NCBI GenBank assembly: GCA_900557355.1
Contig: USSR01000244.1
Span: 1 to 9,047, forward strand
From: an uncultured Bacteroides sp.
Lineage (GTDB): Bacteria > Bacteroidota > Bacteroidia > Bacteroidales > Bacteroidaceae
Length of the DNA: 9,047 nt
Direction of reading: 5' to 3'
Part shown: positions 1-5,921 of the stretch, in pieces
Position numbering within the stretch: the stretch's first letter is position 1
Layout: each line of letters begins with the position of its first letter
Position numbers and translations under genes: made by a program
Notes under the pieces: model-generated
What the model saw: the letters and a program-made list of their open reading frames with translations, nothing else
What the model was told of the DNA's origin: nothing
Databases searched by the model: none

Positions 1-207
1 GATGTCTCCGACAACGGAGAAGTTAACATTGACATGACCCTGACAGCTCCCAACTGCCCGGCAGCCGACTTTATTATGGAAGACGTGCGCCAGAAAGTGG
101 AATCAGTGGACGGTGTCACTGCTGCCACCATCAATCTGGTATTCGAACCGGAATGGGACAAGGATATGATGAGTGAAGAAGCCAAGTTGGAATTGGGTTT
201 CTTATAA
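1..207 (+). CDS. MIP18/DUF59 family protein, Fe-S cluster assembly type (3' part)
   Basis: The last 68 codons of a gene that begins before the window, in frame 1 and ending in TAA. The visible protein has the core of the MIP18 (DUF59) family. A strand ending in TAPNCP (the conserved cysteine is residue 19 of the fragment) is followed by a helix with VRQKV, then a GV..A.INLVFEPEW segment, and the typical tail DMMSEEAKLELGFL. Members such as SufT help load or mature iron-sulfur clusters, and PaaD-type relatives assist an oxygenase. A general iron-sulfur role is the safer reading for an anaerobe. The stop lies 46 bp before the LpxH-like gene and no promoter box is seen between them, so they may be cotranscribed. 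The family call is firm; the exact role is inferred. Confidence 0.88.
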   Translation, partial: DVSDNGEVNIDMTLTAPNCPAADFIMEDVRQKVESVDGVTAATINLVFEPEWDKDMMSEEAKLELGFL

Positions 208-220
208 GTAACGCAAGTAG

Positions 221-238
221 TAAGTAGTTAGTAACAAG
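221..238 (+). repeat. Short intergenic repeat, copy 1
   Basis: An 18-bp AT-rich stretch, TAAGTAGTTAGTAACAAG, between the MIP18 gene and the LpxH-like gene. It matches 16 of 18 positions of a stretch at 7594-7611, which also sits just after a stop codon and before the next gene. It may be a degenerate intergenic repeat or simply low-complexity spacer. Function is unknown. Confidence 0.35.
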
Positions 239-253
239 CTGAATAGCACGGTT

Positions 254-1018
254 ATGAAGAACGTATATTTCCTTTCGGATGCACACCTCGGCTCACGTGC
301 CATCGAACACGGGCGCACACAAGAACGACGCCTCGTCAACTTCCTCGACAGTATCAAGTACAAAGCATCTGCTGTGTATTTGCTGGGCGATATGTTCGAC
401 TTTTGGTATGAATTCAAGACCGTTGTGCCGAAAGGCTATACCCGTTTCCTGGGCAAACTGTCCGAACTGACGGATATAGGAGTGGAAGTGCACTTCTTCA
501 CAGGAAACCATGACATTTGGTGCGGAGACTATCTGACTAAAGAGTGCGGTGTCATCATGCATCGCGAACCGCTTACAACAGAAATATACGGTAAGGAGTT
601 CTACCTTGCCCACGGTGATGGTTTGGGTGATCCTGACAAGAAATTCAAGTTCCTGCGTTCCATGTTTCACAACGAGTTTCTACAAGTTCTTTTTTCTGCC
701 ATACATCCCCGTTGGAGTATGGAATTGGGACTGAACTGGGCCAAGCAGAGCCGCTTGAAACGTATTGACGGCAAAGAGCCTGACTATATGGGTGAAGACA
801 AAGAATTCCTGATACTCTACACCAAAGAGTATCTGAAAAGCCATCCGAATATTAATTACTTTATCTACGGACACCGCCACATCGAACTGGATTTGATGCT
901 GAGCGCTACCGCCCGTATCACCATACTGGGAGACTGGATCAATTATTTCTCTTATGCCGTTTTCGATGGTGAGAACCTTTTCCTTGAGAACTTTATCGAA
1001 GGAGAAACCAAACTATGA
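254..1018 (+). CDS. lpxH: UDP-2,3-diacylglucosamine diphosphatase-like metallophosphoesterase
   Basis: A 254-residue calcineurin-type metallophosphoesterase, close in length to E. coli LpxH (240). Metal-site motifs appear in order: SDAHLG (D9, H11), GDMFDFW (D46), GNHD (N85, H86), HGDG (H120) and YGHRH (H207, H209). LpxH removes UMP from UDP-2,3-diacylglucosamine to give lipid X, the fourth step of lipid A synthesis, at the inner face of the cytoplasmic membrane. The DFW after the second motif and the basic, aromatic region around residues 129-170 fit the LpxH lid and membrane-contact region better than a general phosphoesterase. One oddity is that E. coli LpxH has GNRD with a substrate-contacting arginine, while this protein has GNHD. 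The start at 254 gives the intact N-terminal strand leading into the first motif. It follows the MIP18 gene by 46 bp and is probably cotranscribed. Family certain, LpxH role likely. Confidence 0.85.
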   Translation: MKNVYFLSDAHLGSRAIEHGRTQERRLVNFLDSIKYKASAVYLLGDMFDFWYEFKTVVPKGYTRFLGKLSELTDIGVEVHFFTGNHDIWCGDYLTKECGVIMHREPLTTEIYGKEFYLAHGDGLGDPDKKFKFLRSMFHNEFLQVLFSAIHPRWSMELGLNWAKQSRLKRIDGKEPDYMGEDKEFLILYTKEYLKSHPNINYFIYGHRHIELDLMLSATARITILGDWINYFSYAVFDGENLFLENFIEGETKL

Positions 1019-1115
1019 ATTTAATCTGCTACCGGCACTGTAAACAGATGCTTCGTCTATTTAATCTTCTGTAAATATCCCCGAGAAAAAGGAAATAAAC
1101 GAAACCTTTTCATTT

Positions 1116-1123
1116 TAATCTTG
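1116..1123 (+). promoter_or_regulatory. Weak candidate -7 box for the small protein gene
   Basis: TAATCTTG matches 7 of 8 positions of the Bacteroides -7 pattern TAnnTTTG, 34 bp before the start codon at 1158. No clear -33 TTTG lies about 20 bp upstream. This is the best candidate in the AT-rich 139-bp gap after the LpxH-like gene, but it could be chance. Confidence 0.25.
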
Positions 1124-1157
1124 TAATATATCCATAAACCATTAAAAATATATAGTT

Positions 1158-1367
1158 ATGGATGATTTGATTTATAGGAATAATGCGATTGCCGAAGAGA
1201 ATATCGACCCGCATGGTCGTCCGGCAAAGGATGAATTCGAGGAATTCAGTGAAGAGGTTTCTGAGCGTACAGATCTTGGGTACAAGGATCAGAAAGTAAA
1301 GTCTGCAAAAGAGCGAAAGAAACGTCTCGAAGAAATGGATGAAATAGTCAAGGAAGAAATACAGTAG
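1158..1367 (+). CDS. Small acidic protein of unknown function
   Basis: A 69-residue protein that I do not recognise. It is very charged, with 21 Asp/Glu against 13 Lys/Arg, no cysteine, no signal peptide and no membrane segment. The N-terminal half contains IDPHGRPAKDEF and an acidic run (residues 25-36). The C-terminal third (residues 43-69) is a Lys/Glu-rich stretch that should form a long helix, possibly a coiled coil. This suggests a soluble cytoplasmic protein. Support for a real gene comes from its position in an otherwise empty gap, an AT-rich leader like its neighbours (AAAAATATATAGTT before ATG), ordinary codon use, and a stop codon whose last base begins the long inverted repeat. 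It faces the alkaline phosphatase gene tail to tail. The function is unknown. Confidence 0.7.
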   Translation: MDDLIYRNNAIAEENIDPHGRPAKDEFEEFSEEVSERTDLGYKDQKVKSAKERKKRLEEMDEIVKEEIQ

Positions 1368-1451
1368 TTACAAATTACGAGCTACAAGCTACAAGTGGGC
1401 TACGCAATCATGCCGCATAGTACTTGTAGCTTGTAGCTCATAACTCGTAAC
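1367..1451. repeat. Long inverted repeat between convergent genes
   Basis: Two 30-bp arms (1367-1396 and 1422-1451) match as reverse complements at 27 of 30 positions. A further inner stem (1400-1405 with 1415-1420) matches at 5 of 6. The arm core contains a tandem GCTACAA GCTACAA. The left arm starts at the last base of the small protein's stop codon, and the right arm ends one base before the alkaline phosphatase stop codon, so the element fills the whole gap. All four mismatches are A-C in plus-strand RNA but G-U in minus-strand RNA, so a transcript reading through from the phosphatase could form a nearly continuous stem. There is no U-tract after the stem in either direction, so it is not a standard rho-independent terminator. 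It may still block read-through or protect 3' ends. Confidence 0.85.
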
Positions 1452-2852
1452 TTACTTATATCCAGCAACCTTTGCTATACGCTTCGGGATTTCCGTATTA
1501 TCATATTTGCCAGCAAATTCTTTAGAGCCTGCACCTACCGCATATACAGGTACATATCCTGCTGTATGGCTGCCGCTTGTCCAACCTACCATAGCAATCT
1601 GGCTCATTACTTTTCTTGCAGAAGCAGCCAACGGTTCAGTCTTTGAGTAAAGAGTTTCTTCGAACACGACCTTGTTCTTTACAAACGACTGTTCAAACTC
1701 ATCACGCAACATCTTTTCCTGTTCCCAAGTCAAAGGCAACTCTGTCCAAAAGCCCATCTTTTCTGTCAACAGTGCTTTGGCATCTTCCCAAGTTACATCA
1801 TGTCCTTTTGCCTTACGCAAATCAGTGATAGCAACAGAAAGTAAATCCTGAGATTGTTTTTGATTCTTCAAGGCTTTCAGATGCAATTCATACTTGCCTG
1901 TACCCAATCCTAAACCACCAGTTTCATGATCCGCCGTTACTACAATCAAAGTTTCTTTGGGATGCTTCTTATAAAACTCATACGCAACTTTGATAGCATT
2001 GTCCATATCTATCACTTCTTCGAAAGTAGTAGCAGGGTCATTTGAATGGCAAGACCAGTCTATCTTTCCACCTTCTACCATCAGGAAGAAACCTTTATTC
2101 TTACCCTTAGTCAAAAAAGAAATAGCGCTTTCAGTTATCTCTGCAAGAGTCAAGTCGCCATCTTTGCGGTCAATAGAATAAGGCAGGCAAGAAGGGTTGG
2201 CATCATCTTTCTGAATCAGCACCATCTTATCAGCCTGAGCAGCTTTAGCTTTAAAATCGTCTACACCTTTTGCAATCGTATAACCGGCTTCCTCAATGAT
2301 GGGGAAAATGCTTGGAGCTTCTTTCTTGTCAGCCGTAGTAGTTGGCTTCAGGAAACCACCACCTGCATAGAAATCAAAGTTAGCCTTCGGCAAGTCAAGA
2401 GCAATCTCGTAATACATATTACGATTAGGCTGATGCGCATAGAAAGCAGCAGGAGTAGCATGATCCACACTGACACTGGTAGTTACACCAACTTTCTTCC
2501 CGGCTTTCTTAGCTCTCTCGGCAACAGTCTGAATCACATTCTTCTGGTCATCCATGCCGATAGCACCGTTATACGTCTTCACTCCGGTAGCCAGAGCTGT
2601 TCCGGCAGCAGAAGAGTCCGTTACAGAGTTGGTTGCAGAGAAAGTTGTGGCAACACCCACAGCCGGGAACTGAGTAAACAACAACGGTTTCACACCAATG
2701 CGTCCTTCCTGTTCGGCCAGATACATTTCCGTACCGTTCACCTGGTTCACTCCCATTCCATCACCGATGAAATAAAATACATACTTTGCCTGTTGGGCAT
2801 ACGTCACACCTGCCAACAGGACAAAGAACAATAAATACATGAATCTTTTCAT
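1452..2852 (-). CDS. phoA: Secreted alkaline phosphatase (PhoA family)
   Basis: A 466-residue alkaline phosphatase that hydrolyses phosphomonoesters outside the cytoplasm. Residues 1-19 form a signal peptide (KR, then a hydrophobic core, ending TYA before QQ), so it acts in the periplasm or at the surface. Active-site residues can be matched to E. coli PhoA: GDGMG with D31 (D51), TDSSAAGTA with D79-S80 (D101, nucleophile S102), T133 (T155), R144 (R166), E260 (E322), D265 (D327), H269 (H331), DHETGG with D308-H309 (D369, H370) and SGSHTAGYVP with H429 (H412). Two positions differ from E. coli: D153 is H131 and K328 is W266, a pair known from several Mg-dependent, high-turnover phosphatases. 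The protein is intact. It has its own promoter box and is separated from ackA by a terminator, so it is probably a single-gene unit. Confidence 0.93.
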   Translation of the reverse strand: MKRFMYLLFFVLLAGVTYAQQAKYVFYFIGDGMGVNQVNGTEMYLAEQEGRIGVKPLLFTQFPAVGVATTFSATNSVTDSSAAGTALATGVKTYNGAIGMDDQKNVIQTVAERAKKAGKKVGVTTSVSVDHATPAAFYAHQPNRNMYYEIALDLPKANFDFYAGGGFLKPTTTADKKEAPSIFPIIEEAGYTIAKGVDDFKAKAAQADKMVLIQKDDANPSCLPYSIDRKDGDLTLAEITESAISFLTKGKNKGFFLMVEGGKIDWSCHSNDPATTFEEVIDMDNAIKVAYEFYKKHPKETLIVVTADHETGGLGLGTGKYELHLKALKNQKQSQDLLSVAITDLRKAKGHDVTWEDAKALLTEKMGFWTELPLTWEQEKMLRDEFEQSFVKNKVVFEETLYSKTEPLAASARKVMSQIAMVGWTSGSHTAGYVPVYAVGAGSKEFAGKYDNTEIPKRIAKVAGYK

Positions 2853-2891
2853 AAATTGGTATATTTAAAGTAGTTTGAATAAATGTCGCTT

Positions 2892-2903
2892 TCTCTTAAG
2901 AGA
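2892..2903. promoter_or_regulatory. 12-bp perfect palindrome at the phosphatase transcription start
   Basis: TCTCTTAAGAGA is a perfect 12-bp palindrome. It lies just downstream of the phosphatase -7 box, where transcription should begin on the minus strand, and about 40 bp before the start codon. The position suits an operator for a dimeric repressor. It could also be chance, or form a small hairpin at the 5' end of the mRNA. No known Pho box was recognised. Confidence 0.4.
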
Positions 2904-2907
2904 CAAG

Positions 2908-2915
2908 CAAAGATA
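2908..2915 (-). promoter_or_regulatory. Bacteroides -7 box of the alkaline phosphatase gene
   Basis: On the minus strand this reads TATCTTTG, an exact match to TAnnTTTG, about 55 bp before the phosphatase ATG. This gives a leader of roughly 45-50 nt. A clear -33 TTTG is not seen about 20 bp upstream, which would fit a gene needing an activator. The call rests on the exact -7 match and its position. Confidence 0.6.
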
Positions 2916-2950
2916 AGGATTTTAAGCCAGTGCTTGGAGCAGATACTGTT

Positions 2951-2991
2951 AAAAAATAAAGCCGGAAGGCAATCCGCATTGCTTCCGGCTT
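2951..2991 (-). terminator. Rho-independent terminator of pta-ackA
   Basis: A GC-rich stem pairs 2961-2973 (GCCGGAAGGCAAT) with 2978-2989 (ATTGCTTCCGGC), with one bulged base and a CCGC loop. A-T pairs at the base lengthen it to about 14 bp. Read on the minus strand, it is followed directly by TTTATTTTTT, the U-tract of an intrinsic terminator. It lies about 45 bp past the ackA stop codon, so it ends the pta-ackA transcript before the phosphatase promoter. In the plus direction the tract is weak. Confidence 0.9.
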
Positions 2992-3033
2992 CATTGTTAC
3001 ATCGCGATTGCGAGATTATTAACTTTTCAAGGA

Positions 3034-4236
3034 TTATTTCTTATTTAAGATAGCCATAGTATCCGAGGCAATCATCAGTTCTTCGTCAGTCGGGATAACT
3101 ACAACTTTCACTTTAGAGTCGTCAGCAGAAATCACCGCTTCTTCTCCACGAACCTTATTCTTTTCCAGATCCAGTTTCACACCCATGTATTCCAGACCTT
3201 CGCATGCACCTGAACGACAAGAAGCCTGATTTTCGCCTACACCACCTGTAAACACTATGATGTCCACGCCACCCAAAGCAGCAGCATAAGCACCGATATA
3301 CTTCTTAATACGGTAGAAATACATCTTTTCAGTCAGGTCGGCCATTTTATTGTTACCGGCAGCAACAGCAGCTTCCAACTCGCGCATATCACTGGATACT
3401 CCAAAGATACCTTTTACACCACTCTTCTTGTTCAACAAGTCAGATACACCGGCAGCAGTCAGGTTCTCCTTTTCCATAATGAAAGTTACGGCACCAGCAT
3501 CAATGTCACCGCTACGTGTACCCATCATCAAGCCTTCCAGCGGAGTCAAGCCCATACTGGTATCAATACTCTTACCATCTTTTACAGCAGTGATAGAACC
3601 ACCGTTGCCAATATGACAAGTAATAATCTTCTTTCCTTCAGGGTTCACACCCAGAAATTCACACACACGTTGTGAAACGTAACGATGAGAAGTTCCGTGG
3701 AAACCATAACGACGTACGCCATACTTCTTATACAATTCGTAAGGAATAGCATACAAATAAGCATAGTCAGGCATAGTCTGGTGGAATGCAGTATCGAATA
3801 CACCAATTTGCGGTACGTTGGGCAATATAGCAGAGATAGCGTTTACACCTTTCAGGTTAGCAGGATTGTGAAGCGGAGCCAAATCGTTGCAAGCGGTAAA
3901 AGCATCCAGTACTTCCTGCGTCAGTAATACAGATTCACTGAATTTCTCCCCCCCATGCACCATACGGTGACCTACTGCGTTAATTTCATTCAAAGACTTG
4001 ATAGCACCATATTCAGGACTGGTCAATGTATCCAGAATAAATTCTACCCCCACGGTATGTTCGGGAATATCTTTCTCCAGAACTTTCTTTTCACCGTTAG
4101 GCAAAGTAAATTTCAGGAAAGAACCTTGCAGGCCAATTTTTTCGATACCACCCTGTGCGATCACTTCTTTATGATCCATATCAAACAATTTATATTTGAT
4201 GGACGAACTACCGCAGTTTAATACTAAGACTTTCAT
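3034..4236 (-). CDS. ackA: Acetate kinase
   Basis: A 400-residue acetate kinase of normal length, intact. It converts acetyl phosphate and ADP to acetate and ATP in the cytoplasm, the energy-yielding last step of acetate formation, and is reversible. Known active-site residues fall at almost the same numbers as in the Methanosarcina enzyme: N7 in LNCGSSS, R91 in GHRMVHGG, H123 in LHNPAN, D148 in FDTAFH, H180 in GFHGTSH and R241 in GTRSGDIDAG. G331 lies in the nucleotide-binding FTGGVGEN, and an acid at 385 in PTDEE. The gene follows pta by 27 bp with no promoter box between them and is followed by a strong terminator, so it is the second gene of a pta-ackA operon. The start directly precedes the conserved first strand (MKVLVLNCGSSS). 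Confidence 0.98.
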   Translation of the reverse strand: MKVLVLNCGSSSIKYKLFDMDHKEVIAQGGIEKIGLQGSFLKFTLPNGEKKVLEKDIPEHTVGVEFILDTLTSPEYGAIKSLNEINAVGHRMVHGGEKFSESVLLTQEVLDAFTACNDLAPLHNPANLKGVNAISAILPNVPQIGVFDTAFHQTMPDYAYLYAIPYELYKKYGVRRYGFHGTSHRYVSQRVCEFLGVNPEGKKIITCHIGNGGSITAVKDGKSIDTSMGLTPLEGLMMGTRSGDIDAGAVTFIMEKENLTAAGVSDLLNKKSGVKGIFGVSSDMRELEAAVAAGNNKMADLTEKMYFYRIKKYIGAYAAALGGVDIIVFTGGVGENQASCRSGACEGLEYMGVKLDLEKNKVRGEEAVISADDSKVKVVVIPTDEELMIASDTMAILNKK

Positions 4237-4263
4237 TTTATATATTCAGATTTAATAATTATT

Positions 4264-5274
4264 TTATTCTTTGGCTCCAATAGCCTGGTTGGCAGTGATG
4301 GCAATCATGCGATAAATATCTTCGATGGAGCAACCGCGTGACAAGTCGTTCACCGGACGGGCAATACCTTGCAAAATCGGCCCTACTGCATCTGCATGAC
4401 CTAAACGTTGTACCAATTTATAAGAAATATTACCTACTTCAAGGCTCGGCACAATCAGCACATTTGCGTTTCCTGCAATCGGAGAGCCCGGAGCTTTGCT
4501 GGCACCTACTTCAGGAACCAATGCAGCATCAGCCTGCAACTCACCGTCTAGAGCCAAGTCAGGAGCCATTTCATGAGCAATTCTCACAGCTTCAATTACT
4601 TTATCCACAACCTCATGTTTAGCAGAACCTTTAGTTGAAAAGCTCAACATCGCTACTTTAGGTTCCATACCTACCACTGACTTAGCAGTGCGAGCGGTAC
4701 AAACCGCAATCTGCGCCAGTTGTTCCGCATCCGGAACCGGTGTAACAGCTACATCACCCATCACCAAAATACCGTTCTTTCCATATTCGGGAGCGTGCGT
4801 CAGCAACAGCATTGCACCGGATACACAAGTGATACCCGGAGTTGTCTTAATGATTTGCAATGCCGGGCGCAGTACATCGCCCGTCGTATTGCGTGCACCT
4901 GCCAATTGACCGTCAGCATCACCATTCTTAATAATCAGACAGCCCAAATAAAGTGGGTTAAGTACCAACTTACGGGCCTCTTCGATAGTCATACCTTTTT
5001 TCTTGCGAAGTTCACACAACAATTGTGCATACTCTTCTTTCTTCGGATGATTCTCCGGATCAATAATAGTAGCCTTACTGATGTTTCCAAGTCCCCATTC
5101 TGTTGCACAAGCGTTAATTTCGTCCGGATTACCCAGAAGAATCAAGTCAGCAACTCCATCTGTCAAAATTTGATTGGCAGCTTTCAAAGTACGTTCTTCC
5201 GTTCCTTCAGGAAGAACAATACGTTGGCGGTCGGCTTTCGCGCGCTCAACGATTTCATTAATTAATCTCTGCAT
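4264..5274 (-). CDS. pta: Phosphate acetyltransferase (short form)
   Basis: A 336-residue phosphotransacetylase made of the PTA_PTB catalytic domain only. It lacks the N-terminal regulatory part found in the approximately 700-residue enterobacterial form, and its length matches the Methanosarcina enzyme (333). It converts acetyl-CoA and phosphate to acetyl phosphate and CoA. Visible family signatures include RIVLPEGTEERTL near the N-terminus, the NPLYLG segment, ADGQLAGA, FSTKGSA, and near the C-terminus DLSRGCSIEDIY, whose S312, R313 and D319 correspond to the catalytic S309, R310 and D316 of the archaeal enzyme. The first gene of the operon with ackA, it has an exact TAnnTTTG box about 50 bp upstream. 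The leader is AT-rich with no Shine-Dalgarno sequence. Confidence 0.98.
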   Translation of the reverse strand: MQRLINEIVERAKADRQRIVLPEGTEERTLKAANQILTDGVADLILLGNPDEINACATEWGLGNISKATIIDPENHPKKEEYAQLLCELRKKKGMTIEEARKLVLNPLYLGCLIIKNGDADGQLAGARNTTGDVLRPALQIIKTTPGITCVSGAMLLLTHAPEYGKNGILVMGDVAVTPVPDAEQLAQIAVCTARTAKSVVGMEPKVAMLSFSTKGSAKHEVVDKVIEAVRIAHEMAPDLALDGELQADAALVPEVGASKAPGSPIAGNANVLIVPSLEVGNISYKLVQRLGHADAVGPILQGIARPVNDLSRGCSIEDIYRMIAITANQAIGAKE

Positions 5275-5280
5275 ATATAT

Positions 5281-5337
5281 AAATTGTGTATAAAAATTCG
5301 GTAGATGTGTTATTCACGCCGCAAAAATACACAATTT
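5281..5337. promoter_or_regulatory. Widely spaced perfect 11-bp inverted repeat around the pta start
   Basis: AAATTGTGTAT at 5281-5291 and its exact reverse complement ATACACAATTT at 5327-5337 are separated by 35 bp. One arm covers the upstream edge of the pta -7 box; the other lies 7 bp before the pta start codon. Transcription should begin near 5315, so only the arm near the gene would be in the mRNA. An RNA hairpin is therefore unlikely, and paired protein-binding sites are the better reading. The regulator is unknown. Confidence 0.45.
5322..5329 (-). promoter_or_regulatory. Bacteroides -7 box of pta-ackA
   Basis: The minus strand reads TATTTTTG, an exact TAnnTTTG match, about 48 bp before the pta ATG. 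A TTG lies 16 bp upstream, closer than the usual spacing of about 20, so the -33 element is uncertain. Its position before the first gene of the operon supports the call. Confidence 0.6.
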
Positions 5338-5356
5338 TGCAATATCAACATTGCAA
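5337..5356. promoter_or_regulatory. TTGCAAT-N6-ATTGCAA dyad upstream of pta
   Basis: A perfect inverted repeat of two 7-bp arms with a 6-bp centre (20 bp in all). It is centred about 30 bp upstream of the likely pta transcription start, where it would overlap the -33 region. Its size and symmetry suit a dimeric helix-turn-helix regulator such as a CRP/FNR or LacI/TetR-type protein, but no specific regulator is recognised. Confidence 0.5.
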
Positions 5357-5476
5357 TTCGGGGCATTTTTGTGGCCCAAAGCGCAATTATTATAATATTT
5401 AACACTAATCTGGCACAAAATGTACAAATAGAAAGAAATATCGCAGGAAACTGTGACAGCCAATTTGCAAAACACC

Positions 5477-5484
5477 TAACTTTG
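5477..5484 (+). promoter_or_regulatory. Bacteroides -7 box of lrgAB
   Basis: TAACTTTG is an exact TAnnTTTG match, 98 bp before the lrgA start codon. A TGTG at 5452-5455 lies 21 bp upstream and could be a weak -33 element (3 of 4). This implies a leader of about 90 nt, which would contain the hairpin at 5502-5555. Confidence 0.6.
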
Positions 5485-5501
5485 CAGCGTTTTCAGTAAA
5501 C

Positions 5502-5555
5502 AATTCAACTTTTGGTCAGTTATTAAGAAGGTTATTGCCCAAAGAGAGTTGAATT
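5502..5555 (+). promoter_or_regulatory. Leader hairpin before lrgA
   Basis: AATTCAACT (5502-5510) pairs perfectly with AGTTGAATT (5547-5555), and the adjacent TTTGG (5511-5515) pairs with CCAAA (5539-5543) across a three-base bulge (5544-5546). This gives about 14 pairs closing a 23-nt loop, within the predicted lrgA leader and ending 27 nt before the start codon. There is no U-tract, so it is not a terminator as it stands. It could affect mRNA stability or translation, or act as an operator in DNA. It matches no riboswitch I know. Confidence 0.5.
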
Positions 5556-5582
5556 TAATAATAATAAATAGGTAATAGTAGT

Positions 5583-5921
5583 ATGATTCGTCAATGCGCC
5601 ATCCTTTTCGGATGCCTGGCTTTGGGTGAATTGGTTGTTTTTCTTACGGATATCAAGCTTCCGTCCAGCATCATAGGTATGCTGTTGCTCACCCTTTTCC
5701 TGAAATTGGGTTGGATTAAACTGCAATGGGTGCAGGGTTTGTCCGACTTTCTGGTTGCTAATTTGGGATTCTTCTTTGTTCCTCCCGGTGTAGCTCTCAT
5801 GCTATATTTTGATATTATCGCTGCCCAATTCTGGCCGATAGTGATTGCTTCTTTAGTTAGTACCCTGTTGGTTTTAATCGTTACAGGGTGGGTTCATCAA
5901 TTAGCACGCAAAATCAAATGA
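5583..5921 (+). CDS. lrgA: CidA/LrgA family membrane protein
   Basis: A 112-residue inner-membrane protein of the CidA/LrgA family, typical in size. Four hydrophobic segments are visible at about 4-22, 28-46, 57-77 and 83-104, with a basic C-terminal tail (ARKIK). Family signatures are LPSSIIGMLLL (26-36) and FFVPPGVALM (64-73). CidA/LrgA proteins were first described as holin-like, modulating murein hydrolase activity. In some Firmicutes the LrgA/LrgB pair has been shown to take part in pyruvate transport. The stop codon overlaps the lrgB start by four bases (ATGA), which implies translational coupling and a joint complex. The start at 5583 follows an AT-rich leader without a Shine-Dalgarno sequence. 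The family is certain; the physiological role here is inferred. Confidence 0.93.
   Translation: MIRQCAILFGCLALGELVVFLTDIKLPSSIIGMLLLTLFLKLGWIKLQWVQGLSDFLVANLGFFFVPPGVALMLYFDIIAAQFWPIVIASLVSTLLVLIVTGWVHQLARKIK

Larger units (their letters stand above)
5275..5582. other. 308-bp divergent control region between pta and lrgA
   Basis: This gap lies between two divergent operons and holds no gene I can support. In order from the pta side it contains an 11-bp inverted repeat pair (5281-5291 and 5327-5337), the pta -7 box (5322-5329), a TTGCAAT dyad (5337-5356), a small GGGC/GCCC stem (5361-5377), an AT-rich stretch (about 5385-5450), the lrgA -7 box (5477-5484) and a leader hairpin (5502-5555). The density of dyads around the pta promoter suggests regulated transcription. 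Confidence 0.7.

Noticed and set aside
1035..1075. Terminator after the LpxH-like gene, from an ACAGA/TCTGT pair
   Set aside because: The stem is only 5 bp with a long loop and is not followed by a U-tract.
2046..2834. A 262-codon open frame on the plus strand across the alkaline phosphatase gene
   Set aside because: It lies antisense to a clearly recognised enzyme with all catalytic residues, has a low-complexity Ser/Arg/His-rich product, and has no promoter or ribosome binding site.
4720..5265. A 181-codon open frame on the plus strand across pta
   Set aside because: Antisense to an intact phosphate acetyltransferase, with no recognisable domain. It is an artefact of codon use on the other strand.
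5888..5917. Upstream in-frame ATG giving an lrgB protein ten residues longer
   Set aside because: The added residues (GSSISTQNQ) are polar and unlike LrgB N-termini. The ATG at 5918 overlaps the lrgA stop as ATGA, the usual coupled arrangement.
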